Below, one piece after another: positions 1 to 8,881 of a stretch of DNA of 64,000 nt (its first letter is position 1; each line of letters begins with the position of its first letter). Source of the stretch: Gemmiger gallinarum (GTDB lineage: Bacteria > Bacillota > Clostridia > Oscillospirales > Ruminococcaceae). Made by a program: the position numbers and the translations under genes. A model generated the notes under the pieces. The model saw only the letters and a list, made by a program, of their open reading frames with translations, was not told where the DNA came from and made no database searches. The stretch covers positions 1,054,001 to 1,118,000 of the forward strand of contig NZ_JADCKC010000001.1 of assembly GCF_014982805.1 (NCBI RefSeq), given 5' to 3'.

Positions 1-320
1 AGATTTTGGGAAGCATACGCCATGCTGCAGCAGAAAACCACAGTGGAAAGTCCCGGCTCGAAGCAGAGCTGCATTTGGACTACCGTCACGGCAAACAGGA
101 CCAGATAAACCCCGATCCTGCCCAGGACTGTATCTCCCCAGAGCTGATAGGCCGCGGCAGCCCCCACAGCCACCACCAGGACCGCCGCCAGTCCCCCTGC
201 TGCCCGTGCCCAGAAATGCGGCCTGCGCTGCTGGGTAAAGAAGGTCAGCCCGTAAAAGACATAAAGCTCAAAGAGAAATTCAAGAATGATCTCCCGGTAG
301 ATAAAGGTAAGCTCTTCCAT
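1..320 (-). CDS. Sensor histidine kinase, N-terminal membrane part (partial)
   Basis: The reading frame opens at an ATG at 318-320 on the minus strand and runs off the left edge without a stop (about 106 codons seen). The visible part is a chain of hydrophobic segments, starting MEELTFIYREIILEF and continuing through three or four likely membrane helices. The ATG is one base away from the stop of the LytTR regulator gene, so the two are translationally linked. By position and topology it is probably the membrane sensor domain of a GHKL-type kinase paired with that regulator. The kinase core is outside the window, so the class is inferred from context. Confidence 0.6.
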   Translation of the reverse strand, partial: MEELTFIYREIILEFLFELYVFYGLTFFTQQRRPHFWARAAGGLAAVLVVAVGAAAAYQLWGDTVLGRIGVYLVLFAVTVVQMQLCFEPGLSTVVFCCSMAYASQN

Positions 321-321
321 G

Positions 322-1038
322 TCACTTGCCTCCCTGGAAACCCGCATACCAGTTGGTCAGCTCTGCCATAAATGCCGCCCGGCGGGGACGGCTGATCTGA
401 AGCACCGTACTGCCCACCTGGACGGTGTATCCCTTGACTTTGACCACAAATTTGGGATTGACCAGATAGCATTTGTTGCAGCGCAGAAACCCAAAGGCGT
501 GCAGCTGCTGTTCTACATCAGAAAGCACGCCGGTCCGCTCAATGACATCGTCCACCAGGTGATAAATCAGCCGGTGGTTCAGGATCTCCACATACATCAG
601 TTTGTCGGTGGAGATACGGCAGATCCCCCCTGAAGAACTGACCGTAAAACTGCGTTCTTCGTTCATCAGATAGATATCCAGCGCCTTCTTGAATTTCAGC
701 GAGAAATCATAGTAGCTCACCGGCTTGACCAGAAATCCCACCGCGTCCACCTCATAGCCTTTGAGGGCATACTGGACCAGATTGGTCACAAAAATCAGGG
801 ACACGTTTTTGTCCATGCCGCGCAGCTCAGTTGCCGCCTCCATGCCGTTTTTCTGGGGCATCTGAATGTCCAGAAAAACAACCGAATAGACCGGCTGATA
901 TCCCTGAAGGAACTCCGCGCCGTTGCAAAACCTGACGGATGTGATCTCCTGACCGGATTCCGCGGCATAGCGCTGCACATAACCTGTCAAAAGCTCCGCC
1001 GCGGCATCTTCGTCCTCCACAATCGCGATCTGCTTCAC
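322..1038 (-). CDS. LytTR-family response regulator
   Basis: A two-component regulator of about 238 residues. The N-terminal receiver domain has the acidic pocket (IAIVEDEDAA), the phosphoacceptor Asp in VFLDIQMP and the switch-region Lys in FLVKPVSY. The C-terminal half is a LytTR DNA-binding domain (YVEILNHRLIYH, then FLRCNKCYLVNP). I take the GTG at 1036-1038 as start because AGGTGGGG lies six bases before it; a GTG four codons upstream sits too close to that site. It is followed directly by a membrane sensor gene. LytTR regulators usually control cell-surface or peptide-sensing genes; the target here may be the adjacent GH3 and GtrA block, but no binding site was identified. Confidence 0.85.
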   Translation of the reverse strand: MKQIAIVEDEDAAAELLTGYVQRYAAESGQEITSVRFCNGAEFLQGYQPVYSVVFLDIQMPQKNGMEAATELRGMDKNVSLIFVTNLVQYALKGYEVDAVGFLVKPVSYYDFSLKFKKALDIYLMNEERSFTVSSSGGICRISTDKLMYVEILNHRLIYHLVDDVIERTGVLSDVEQQLHAFGFLRCNKCYLVNPKFVVKVKGYTVQVGSTVLQISRPRRAAFMAELTNWYAGFQGGK

Positions 1039-1071
1039 CTTTTTCCCCACCTTTCCGCCAATCTTTTTTTC

Positions 1072-1100
1072 ATTCTATCGTTTTTCCCGGCATTGCGCAA
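1072..1100 (-). promoter_or_regulatory. Sigma-A promoter for the first LytTR system
   Basis: On the minus strand TTGCGC (1095-1100) and TAGAAT (1072-1077) are separated by 17 bases. Transcription would begin about 25-30 bases before the GTG of the regulator. Confidence 0.55.
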
Positions 1101-1154
1101 GCTGCCCTTATGCCGAAAAAGAATTCCTTCCGGATTTTCCCCTGTTTCAATATA

Positions 1155-1191
1155 AGCCCCCGTCTCACGGTCAAACCGTGAGACGAGGGCT
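1155..1191 (-). terminator. Hairpin after the GtrA gene
   Basis: Two 16-base arms (one mismatch) surround a five-base loop between the GtrA stop and the regulator promoter. The U-run on the minus strand is weak, so termination may be inefficient. Confidence 0.55.
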
Positions 1192-1274
1192 ACTTGCGGC
1201 ATCAGTATACAGGGATGATGATTCGGAAGGTCGGATGCCGCCGGGTGAAAGCTTTGTGTCTGTTTGCTCCGGGC

Positions 1275-1847
1275 TTATTCGGCCTTTTCTGCCGGTTTCT
1301 GAGCGGTATCCGCAGAGGGGAAGATGATCTTGTTGACAAAGAAGAAGACCACCATGGAAATGCCGCCGTTGAGGACCGTCGTGCCGATGTTGTAGATGAA
1401 GTCGGGCACCAGCAGTCCTGCCACCGCAACCCAGATGCAGTTGATGGAGTTCACGATGCAGGTAATGACGCAGAAAGCAACCAGGTACCAGGCAATCTGC
1501 GGACCAAGCTTGCCCTTGGAGCGGAAGACAAAGTTGCGCTGAATGGGGAAGTTGATGCACTCGCCGATGACCATAGCCACCATGTAGGCGCAGAAATAGG
1601 CCAATCCGCCGTGGGCCTGATCGTAGCCCAGGATGTTCCATTCAAAGGTCTCGCCGAACAGGGTCAGGGGAATGCCCGGCCAGCCGAAGCTTGCGTCGCC
1701 CAGGCCTGCAAAGGCAGCGGGCAAAAACTGCAGCATCAGATACTTGAGCACCGTGATCACATTGCTGACGATGACGAACAGGCCGCCTTCGCGCACCCAC
1801 TTTGCTGCCGCCGGATGCTTGGCGGCAAAATTAGACCAAAGGTTCAT
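1275..1847 (-). CDS. GtrA-like membrane protein
   Basis: A 190-residue protein with four predicted membrane helices. The segment around NFPIQRNFVFRSKGK between helices two and three matches the conserved loop of the GtrA/DPMS family. GtrA-like proteins are small membrane proteins thought to help move lipid-linked sugars or take part in surface glycan assembly. The start codon overlaps the stop of the upstream GH3 gene (TAATG), and AAGGAGG lies eight bases before the ATG, so it is co-translated with the beta-glucosidase. The tail is charged and Lys/Glu-rich. The substrate cannot be deduced. Confidence 0.75.
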   Translation of the reverse strand: MNLWSNFAAKHPAAAKWVREGGLFVIVSNVITVLKYLMLQFLPAAFAGLGDASFGWPGIPLTLFGETFEWNILGYDQAHGGLAYFCAYMVAMVIGECINFPIQRNFVFRSKGKLGPQIAWYLVAFCVITCIVNSINCIWVAVAGLLVPDFIYNIGTTVLNGGISMVVFFFVNKIIFPSADTAQKPAEKAE

Positions 1848-4276
1848 TACTTGTCCTCCTTTTTCTCCGCCAGGCGTTTTTCCATGGATGCATTGAGAAT
1901 CATATTGCGGACCATCTCAAACAGCACACGCAGGATGCCAATGATCCAGAAGCCCTTGAGCTCCATGACCAGGCCGTCCACCATGCCCATGCTGACCATA
2001 CCGCCCGTCATCTTGGCGATGGCACGCAGCGGCATGTTGTAGTTGAACAGCAGGTTCAGGTCGGGATTGCCGGCCTTGAGGCTCTTATCCAGCAGATGCT
2101 TGTGGATCACGTGGATCAGCCACCCCAGCGGGCTGCGGCCGTGGCCGATCTCGCCCAGAGTCATGTTGCGGTCGATGGCCACCTTTTCTTCCAGAATCGG
2201 GCGGCCCAGAATGGCGGAGAATTCCACCTCGGGCACATCCTGCACCTGACCGCTGACATAGTGGGGCAGCGAGTTGCCGATGTAGGGGTTGGCATCGCCG
2301 GAAGATTCTACCGTGACGGTGGCTTCCAGACGGATATCCTCACAGGAAGCGCCCACACGCACCACATAGCTGCCGCCTTCCACGGCCCAGTGGCCGGCGG
2401 GCTCATTCCAGTAACGGAAGGCCTTGTCATCCAGCGGGATGGACACCGTCTTGCTCTCCCCTGCCTCCAGCGAAACGCGGGCAAAGCCCTTGAGTTCCTG
2501 CATGGGGCGGAAGATCTCGGCATCCGGCTTGGACACGTAGACCTGGACCACCTCGTCGCCGGCACGGTCGCCGGTGTTGGTCACCGTCAGTGAGACGCCG
2601 GTGGGCGTGGCATGCAGATCCTTGTATTCGAAGGTGGTATAGGACAGGCCGTAGCCGAAGGGCATCGCCACCGGCACGCCCGCCGTCTGATAGTAACGGT
2701 AGCCTACATAGAGGCCCTCGCGGTACTGGACGGTGCGTCCGTCCTTGCCGAAGTTGTTGTAGGAGGGATTGTCCTCGCAGTGCAGCGGCCAGGTCTCGGC
2801 CAGACGCCCGGCGGGGTTCACCTTGCCGGTCAGCACGTCCAGCACGGCGCCTGCACCGGCCTGACCGCCCAGTCCTGCCCAGACCAGTGCCTGGCAATGG
2901 CTCTGCCAGCTGGTCTCCACAGCGCTGCCGCTGCTCAGGACAACGATCAGATGCGGGTTGGCACGGTGCACGGCCAGCAGCAGGTCGATCTGGTTCTTGG
3001 CCAGCTTCATGTCGCTGCGGTCCAGACCCTCGCTCTCCTTGACCTCATCCAGGCCCAGGAACAGCAGGACGGTCTCGGCCTTTTCGGCCAGCTTGACCGC
3101 TTCCGCCTGCAGGGCGGGATCCGCCTTGCCATAGCGGTCGAAGCCCTTGGCAAAGCCGACGGTCTTGAGGCCGCTCTGCTCAAACACCTGCAGGAAGCTG
3201 TCCACCTTGGGTGCGTTGACCATGCTGGAGCCTGCGCCCTGATAGCGCGGGGTCTGGGCAAAGTCGCCGATGACGGCGATGCGGTTCTCGGGATTCAGGG
3301 GCAGCAGGCCGCCCTTGTTCTTGAGCAGGACGATGCTCTCCGCCGCAGCCTTGCGGGCCAGGGCATGGTGGGCATCCCAGTCGATGGTTTTGGGAGCTTT
3401 CTCCAGGGCTTTGGAGGTGGTTTCCACCAGCGTCAGGAGTTCCTCCAGACGGGCGTTGATATCCGCCTCCGAGATCTTGCCGTTCTTGACCGCCTTGACC
3501 AGTTCACGCACCGAGTCCAGACCGGGTGCCGGCATTTCCAGCGTGGAGCCGTTCTTGACGCCCAGGGCATGGTCATTGGAACCGCCCCAGTCGGTGACGA
3601 CGGCGCCGTCAAAGCCCCAGGTATCCCGCAGGATCTCCTTGAGCAGATGGGCGTTCTCGTTGGCGTAAGTGCCGTTGACCAGATTGTAGCTGGTCATGAT
3701 GGTCTTGGGATGGCCTTCGGTGACGGCGATTTCAAAGTTGGTCAGGTAGAGCTCACGCAGGGTACGCTCATCCACCACCGAGTCGGTGGCCATGCGGCGC
3801 AGCTCCTGGCTGTTGGCGGCGAAATGCTTGGGGCAGGCAGAGATGCCGTTTTCCTGGATGCCGCGGATATAGGCGGCTGCCATCTTGCCGGCCAGATAGG
3901 GGTCCTCCGAGAAATACTCGAAGTTGCGGCCGCACAGCGGGCTGCGCTTGGTGTTGAGGCCGGGTCCCAGCAGCACGGCGACGTTCTGCGCGGCAGCCTC
4001 CTGACCCAGCGCCCGGCCGATCTCCTCGCCCAGGGCAGGGTCCCAGCTGCTGGCTACGGCCGATGCCGTGGGGAAGCAGGTCGCCGGCTCACTGGGATTG
4101 ATTCCCAGGTGGTCGCTCTCCCCTGCCTGCTTCCGCACGCCGTGAGGGCCGTCGGACAGCCAGATCGACGGGATGCCGTACTGCGGCAGTCCCCGCGACC
4201 GGAAAGTATCCGCACCTGAAAGCAGTGCGCATTTCTGTTCCAGGGTAAGTTTCTGGGCAAGTTTCGTATCGGGCAT
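1847..4276 (-). CDS. GH3 beta-glucosidase, cytosolic form
   Basis: A family 3 glycoside hydrolase of 809 residues in the usual order: (beta/alpha)8 N-domain, alpha/beta sandwich C-domain, then a fibronectin-III-like domain. The nucleophile is Asp229 in VVTDWGG; the substrate-site KHF is at about 150-152. The C-domain begins around ESIVLLKN and the Fn3-like part around GDEVVQVYV. About 110 residues follow (HGRSPLGWLIHVIHKHLLDK onward), an extension I associate with this subfamily. There is no signal peptide, so it acts in the cytosol, releasing terminal beta-glucose or a similar sugar from imported oligosaccharides. The start has AAGGGAG upstream. It lies between the second GH3 gene and GtrA. 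Confidence 0.92.
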   Translation of the reverse strand: MPDTKLAQKLTLEQKCALLSGADTFRSRGLPQYGIPSIWLSDGPHGVRKQAGESDHLGINPSEPATCFPTASAVASSWDPALGEEIGRALGQEAAAQNVAVLLGPGLNTKRSPLCGRNFEYFSEDPYLAGKMAAAYIRGIQENGISACPKHFAANSQELRRMATDSVVDERTLRELYLTNFEIAVTEGHPKTIMTSYNLVNGTYANENAHLLKEILRDTWGFDGAVVTDWGGSNDHALGVKNGSTLEMPAPGLDSVRELVKAVKNGKISEADINARLEELLTLVETTSKALEKAPKTIDWDAHHALARKAAAESIVLLKNKGGLLPLNPENRIAVIGDFAQTPRYQGAGSSMVNAPKVDSFLQVFEQSGLKTVGFAKGFDRYGKADPALQAEAVKLAEKAETVLLFLGLDEVKESEGLDRSDMKLAKNQIDLLLAVHRANPHLIVVLSSGSAVETSWQSHCQALVWAGLGGQAGAGAVLDVLTGKVNPAGRLAETWPLHCEDNPSYNNFGKDGRTVQYREGLYVGYRYYQTAGVPVAMPFGYGLSYTTFEYKDLHATPTGVSLTVTNTGDRAGDEVVQVYVSKPDAEIFRPMQELKGFARVSLEAGESKTVSIPLDDKAFRYWNEPAGHWAVEGGSYVVRVGASCEDIRLEATVTVESSGDANPYIGNSLPHYVSGQVQDVPEVEFSAILGRPILEEKVAIDRNMTLGEIGHGRSPLGWLIHVIHKHLLDKSLKAGNPDLNLLFNYNMPLRAIAKMTGGMVSMGMVDGLVMELKGFWIIGILRVLFEMVRNMILNASMEKRLAEKKEDK

Positions 4277-4300
4277 AATGGACGTACTCCCTTCCCGGAT

Positions 4301-4346
4301 AAAACAGGCTGCGCCCGACGCCTGCAGGCAGATGTCAGACGCAGCC
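4301..4346 (-). terminator. Terminator after the permuted GH3 gene
   Basis: On the minus strand GGCTGCG and CGCAGCC close a long hairpin (inner helix with G-U pairs) followed by TGTTTT. It lies in the 126-bp gap between the two GH3 genes. Confidence 0.6.
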
Positions 4347-4402
4347 GGTTATCCTGTTGTCAAAGATTTTTAATGGACAGTTTCAGAGAAGCACAGGCCC
4401 GT

Positions 4403-7303
4403 TCAGACCTCAACTTCCTTTTTCTTACGCTTGTCGTAGCCTTTCTTGACGACGCCGATTTCCAGCCCGACAATAACCAGAACCAGAACTACGTCGATGG
4501 CGATAGCTGCGATCTGCCAGGTTTCCATACCGGGGTTCAGGTTTTCCTCGGTGTAAGCGCGGGAGTTGACCACCGTGTACAGAATGTTGTGGGTGGCGGT
4601 GCGCATGGCCTGCAGGCCGCCGTTGCTGATGTTGCCGTCGGTCAGGCTGCCCACCAGGCTGGTCTCGGTGGGATAGTTGACCAGCATGCAGTCGGTGCCG
4701 TTGCGGACGCCCTGGTCGGCGCTCATGTAGCCGTAGACGCCGAAGTAGTCGGTCAGGACAAAGCCCTGGAAGCCCCACTCGTCACGGAGAAGCGTCTGGC
4801 ACAGTTCCTTGGTGCCGCCGGCCCAGCGGTTGCCGATGTAGTTGAAGGAGGACATGACAGCCCCTGCGCCGCCCTGTTTGATGGCGATCTCAAAGGGCTT
4901 GAAGTAGATCTCGCGCATGGCCTGCTCGGTGGACCAGGTGCACAGCATGCCGCAGCGGTTGGTCTCCTGATCGTTCATGGCAAAGTGCTTGACGTAGGCG
5001 TAGACACCGTGCTGGGCAGCGCCCTGGACAGCGTGGGCAGCCATCTGGCCGGACAGGAAGCCGTCCTCGGAGTAGTACTCGAAGTTACGGCCTGCAAAGG
5101 CAGAGCGGTGAATGTTCATGGCAGGTGCATACCAGCCGGAGACATCCATCTCATCCGCCATCTGACCGATGCTGTCGCCGAAGGCAGTGGCGATATCCAC
5201 GTTCCAGGTGTTGGCGATCATGACCGCCGCCGGGAAGCCAATGGAACCGGTCTTGGTGAAGTTGTTGTTGATGGAAGCAGGGCCGTCGCAGTCATTGGTG
5301 CGGACCTTGCCGATGCTTTCGATGCTGTTGGTCTGATAGCCGCCCAGAGAGATCAGGGAATTCATCTCATCCACGGTCATCTGATCCAGCAGGCTGTCCC
5401 ACATGGGATCGTCGTAGTCCAGGCCGCGCAGGTCGACCAGCTGGACATCGCCCTCGGCGCCGGTAACGGGAGCCTCGGCATTGGGATCTTCATCGGCGGC
5501 TGCGTCGTAGTTGGAGATGTTGTAGAAGGTCGCCTTGGAGTCCGCCGGCATCTCATAGCTGGTGGGTGCCGCGGTGGCCTGGGCGTAGTTGGCGAAGCCG
5601 TCGGCACGGGACAGGTAGGTTGCGGTGCCGCGGGCATAGTCAAACTGGTTGGTAGCGGCAACGGAATCAGAGGAGCGCTTGTTGTCGCCGCTGTAGGTGA
5701 TGGTGGTGGGGACGGTGTAGACACCGCTGTCGATGACGGTGTGAGAGTCGGAGTTGATGGAGATGATGTAGCCGCCGGCCTCCAGCACGTAAGCCTTGGC
5801 GTTGCGGTCATCGTAGGAAGCCATATCCTCCACGTTGAACTGGACGGTCACATCCTCAGATGCGCCGGGCTCCAGCAGAGAGGTCTTGGCAAAACCGATG
5901 AGATTGGCGGAAGCCTTCTCGATGCCGCCGTTGGTGTAAGGCGGGTTGTAGTAAACCTCAACCACATCCTTGCCCGCAACGGAGCCGGTGTTGGTGACGG
6001 TGGCGGAAACGGTGATGACGCCGTTGGACTCGGTCACACCGTTGAGCTTCTGGGAGAAGGTGGTGTAGGACAGACCGTAGCCGAAGGGATACTGCACGGT
6101 GGTGTCGTAGTCGATGAGGCCCTCCACAGCGGCGGTCTCATAGAACTTGTAGCCCACATAGATGTTTTCCACGTAGTTCACGAAGGAAGGCAGGGTCTCA
6201 TCCACGGCGAACTCATCCATGTTGGTGTAATGCATCATGCCGAAGTTGTTCCAGGTCGGGGTAGCGGTCAGATCGTAGACGAAGGTATCGGTGGTCTTGG
6301 CAGAGGGGTTCACCGCACCGGAGATGATGTTGCCCAGGCCGGTAAAGCCGGTCTGACCGGTGCCGGGGCACCACAGAACGCTCTTGATCTGTGGATGCTC
6401 TTCCACAAAGCCCAGCTCCATGGTGTTGGCGCCGTTGTAGACAACGATGACCTTGTCGAAGTTCTGGCAGACCAGGTCGATCATGGCCTCTTCCTGATTG
6501 GTCAGGTTGAGGTAGGTGTCGCCCTCATCCCAGTCGGCGCCCTCGTTCAGGGTGTCGTCGTAAACCTGGTCGTAGCCCACATCCTCTGCGGTGCCGTTGG
6601 CCAGCGCATACATGTCGGTGGGCAGGTCGGCGCCCTCACCGCCAACGCGGGTGATGACGATCATGGCCGTATCGGAGTAAGCCTTGGCGTTGGTCATCAG
6701 CTCATCGGTGTAGAGGCTGGCTGCCGGTTCCGGTATGGTCCAGTCGCCGCTCCACATACCAACCACAGGACGATCGGCCTTGTAATTGGTGTAGAAATCA
6801 ATCAGCTCCTGATTGGGGTTCAGTCCGGCATTTTTCAGGCCGTCCAGCAGGCTGACCATGGGGAACGCGTCGCTCAGCGCACCGGAACCGGTGCCGCCGT
6901 AGCAGGGATTGGTGGACGCCCAGCCAAAGACGTTGATATTGTCGCCGGATGCAAGGGGCAGCGTAGAATCGTCATTTTTCAGCAGGACTACGCCCTCTTC
7001 CGCAATCTCGGTGCAGAGCTCAGTAGCCGTATTGGTAGATTCTTCCGTGATCGTGCCGCCGCCGGTGAGCAGGGACAGCATGGTGGACATGGGGCCAAAG
7101 GCGATCAGGTTGGCCACAATGCCGAAGGCCAGCAGGATTGCCAGACCCGCCTGACTGCGGATCATGTACTTTTTGGCCTTGCCCTGCTTTCTGCAGGCGA
7201 TCATTACAGCAATTGCAATGACCAGAACGACAGCAAACCCGATCAGGTAAGGGGTAACCGTCGTCAACACGTTCATAACGTCATCTATGTTGATAGATAA
7301 CAT
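4403..7303 (-). CDS. Membrane-anchored, domain-permuted GH3 glycosidase
   Basis: A 966-residue GH3 protein with its domains in swapped order. After an N-terminal membrane helix (about 18-38) and a second hydrophobic stretch (about 50-75) it begins with the GH3 C-domain (EEGVVLLKNDDSTLPL). The Fn3-like domain follows (GYGLSYTTF, then GKDVVEVYY), and the catalytic (beta/alpha)8 domain comes last, with nucleophile Asp at about 852 in VLTDYFG and KHF before it. A C-terminal helix (about 878-900) and a Lys-rich tail close the protein. Swapped GH3 enzymes are known from rumen clostridia. The two terminal helices suggest a catalytic part outside the membrane. The start is the ATG after AAGGAGGAAG. 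Confidence 0.9.
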   Translation of the reverse strand: MLSINIDDVMNVLTTVTPYLIGFAVVLVIAIAVMIACRKQGKAKKYMIRSQAGLAILLAFGIVANLIAFGPMSTMLSLLTGGGTITEESTNTATELCTEIAEEGVVLLKNDDSTLPLASGDNINVFGWASTNPCYGGTGSGALSDAFPMVSLLDGLKNAGLNPNQELIDFYTNYKADRPVVGMWSGDWTIPEPAASLYTDELMTNAKAYSDTAMIVITRVGGEGADLPTDMYALANGTAEDVGYDQVYDDTLNEGADWDEGDTYLNLTNQEEAMIDLVCQNFDKVIVVYNGANTMELGFVEEHPQIKSVLWCPGTGQTGFTGLGNIISGAVNPSAKTTDTFVYDLTATPTWNNFGMMHYTNMDEFAVDETLPSFVNYVENIYVGYKFYETAAVEGLIDYDTTVQYPFGYGLSYTTFSQKLNGVTESNGVITVSATVTNTGSVAGKDVVEVYYNPPYTNGGIEKASANLIGFAKTSLLEPGASEDVTVQFNVEDMASYDDRNAKAYVLEAGGYIISINSDSHTVIDSGVYTVPTTITYSGDNKRSSDSVAATNQFDYARGTATYLSRADGFANYAQATAAPTSYEMPADSKATFYNISNYDAAADEDPNAEAPVTGAEGDVQLVDLRGLDYDDPMWDSLLDQMTVDEMNSLISLGGYQTNSIESIGKVRTNDCDGPASINNNFTKTGSIGFPAAVMIANTWNVDIATAFGDSIGQMADEMDVSGWYAPAMNIHRSAFAGRNFEYYSEDGFLSGQMAAHAVQGAAQHGVYAYVKHFAMNDQETNRCGMLCTWSTEQAMREIYFKPFEIAIKQGGAGAVMSSFNYIGNRWAGGTKELCQTLLRDEWGFQGFVLTDYFGVYGYMSADQGVRNGTDCMLVNYPTETSLVGSLTDGNISNGGLQAMRTATHNILYTVVNSRAYTEENLNPGMETWQIAAIAIDVVLVLVIVGLEIGVVKKGYDKRKKKEVEV

Positions 7304-7374
7304 GCTTCTTCTTCCTCCTTGTTGTTGTTTTAGACAGAATGAAGGGTCGCGCGCCCCCTTCATTTGGTAATTTT

Positions 7375-7404
7375 ATTATAGCGACGCAGATAAAGAAATG
7401 TCTA
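7375..7404 (-). promoter_or_regulatory. Sigma-A promoter for the GH3 operon
   Basis: On the minus strand TAGACA (7399-7404) and a perfect TATAAT (7375-7380) are 18 bases apart. The 5' leader to the permuted GH3 start would be about 65 bases. Confidence 0.65.
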
Positions 7405-7528
7405 CTATTTTTTCAAAACTTGTCATTTCCAAGACATAAATTGTTCACAGACCTGTTTTTTACAAAAATTTTATCTGCGTTTCGCACAATGACTTTGGGC
7501 ATTGCTTTGTGCAGGTTGTCAAGGGCAC

Positions 7529-7559
7529 AAAAAAGCGGTCCGAGCCAAAGCCCGAACCG
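7529..7559 (-). terminator. Terminator of the second LytTR system
   Basis: On the minus strand CGGTTCGGGC and GCTCGGACCG pair over ten positions with two G-U pairs. The loop is TTTG and a run of T follows. It lies just after the kinase stop. Confidence 0.8.
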
Positions 7560-7585
7560 TTCTGTTTATAATGCATTCCATCTGA

Positions 7586-8881
7586 TTACTTCTGCTGTAT
7601 TCCGCTGCCGCCTGTCGGCCGATGGGGCAGCAGGATCCGCAGAATGAACCAGTTGTCCTCACAGTGGACCGTCACGGTGCCGTTGTACTTCTGGGCCGCG
7701 GCGCGCACCGTGCGCACGCCGTAGCCGTGAGGCGGCATACCGTCGGCATCCAGCTTTACCTCCGTCTCACAATAGTTTTCAAACCGCAGCATGACAAAAC
7801 CGTGCTGGGCATAAATGGCCACACGGATCAGACGCTTTTCCGGGTCGGCCAATGTCTGGACGCTCTCTGTGGCATTGTCCAATGCCGTACCCACAATGGT
7901 GCAGATGTCCCCCGTGGGCATAAAGTCCAGCAGGTGGCCGTCCGCCACACAGGTAAAATTGATGTCGTGCTGCTGGCAATAGAGGCTTTTGGCCGTCAGC
8001 AGCGTATCCAGCACCGGGTTGCCGGTTTTGTTCTGGGCCTCGTACATGCGGATGCCGCTTTCCATCTGGTCCAGAGCCGCCGCCTGCTTGCCGGGGTCCT
8101 GCTCGGCACGGATGGCAGCGATCTGCAGCTTGAGGTCGTGGCAGTGCCGGTTGATGAGGCGGATGCTCTCCTTGCTCTGCTGATACTGCTCGTACTGGCG
8201 GTGGAGGACATGGTCCATGGCCTCCAGCTCCCGGTGGAGGCTGGCCTCCATCAGCTGCTCCTGCTGGATGGAGAGAACCAGCACCCCCGCCAGGTCCACA
8301 AGGGTCCGGATGTAGAAAATATCCATGGTGGCGGAGCCTTCCCGGGTAAAGGAAAAGTTGCTGACCGCAAAGGCTGCCAGCGCCATGACCACGGCACTGC
8401 CCAGAGCCCTGCGCGTGATGCCCAGGTTCCGGTTGCGCAGGAATCGCTTCAGATCAAAGCGGAATATAAAGCCGTACACCACCGCGTAGATCACCGCAAG
8501 CAGCAGCAGTGACCGGGGCGCCCAGGCACTGCTCTGCCGCCAAAGCAGGCAGTGAATCTGCCATTCCAGGCTGGCGGCAAACTCGGCAAGCAGAAACGCC
8601 CTGGCGCAGCAGTATCCGGCTTCCAATGCACTGACATCACAGCACAGGTAGAGGAAACTGTACATCATTCCCACTGCGGCTGCCATGCAGGGAATCCACC
8701 AGGCCAGCGGCACGCTGCCCGTCACCTGCAGAAAAACGCCCAGCGCAGACAGCCAGACAACGGCGCAGACCGTCGTTTCCACTTTGCTGAACCGCCTGCG
8801 CAGCGTCAGGATGCAGATCACGCAGGCCAGCCATTCGGCCAGCGCCGTGTACAGGCGGGGAATATCCGGCAGTATGTTCAT
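7586..8881 (-). CDS. GHKL-type sensor histidine kinase
   Basis: A 431-residue kinase. The first 190 or so residues form six or seven membrane helices. A helical linker follows (QEQLMEASLHRELEAMDHVL), with the likely phosphoacceptor His in LINRHCHDLKLQI. The C-terminal ATP-binding domain has the N-box as GTALDNATES and the G-box as GYGVRTVR. This is the AgrC-like/GHKL architecture that partners LytTR regulators and usually senses peptides or cell-envelope signals. Its start overlaps the regulator stop by four bases (ATGA), so the pair is co-translated. It is closed by the terminator at 7529-7559. Confidence 0.9.
   Translation of the reverse strand: MNILPDIPRLYTALAEWLACVICILTLRRRFSKVETTVCAVVWLSALGVFLQVTGSVPLAWWIPCMAAAVGMMYSFLYLCCDVSALEAGYCCARAFLLAEFAASLEWQIHCLLWRQSSAWAPRSLLLLAVIYAVVYGFIFRFDLKRFLRNRNLGITRRALGSAVVMALAAFAVSNFSFTREGSATMDIFYIRTLVDLAGVLVLSIQQEQLMEASLHRELEAMDHVLHRQYEQYQQSKESIRLINRHCHDLKLQIAAIRAEQDPGKQAAALDQMESGIRMYEAQNKTGNPVLDTLLTAKSLYCQQHDINFTCVADGHLLDFMPTGDICTIVGTALDNATESVQTLADPEKRLIRVAIYAQHGFVMLRFENYCETEVKLDADGMPPHGYGVRTVRAAAQKYNGTVTVHCEDNWFILRILLPHRPTGGSGIQQK

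Noticed and set aside
2612-4219. Open frame of 535 codons on the plus strand opposite the first GH3 gene
   Set aside because: Antisense frame without start signals.
4373-7300. Open frame of 975 codons on the plus strand opposite the permuted GH3 gene
   Set aside because: Composition is Val/Gly/His-rich nonsense typical of antisense frames in GC-rich genes; the minus strand encodes a clear enzyme with promoter and ribosome site.
7463-7570. Possible small RNA between the GH3 promoter and the kinase terminator
   Set aside because: Only the kinase terminator is supported; no promoter facing it.
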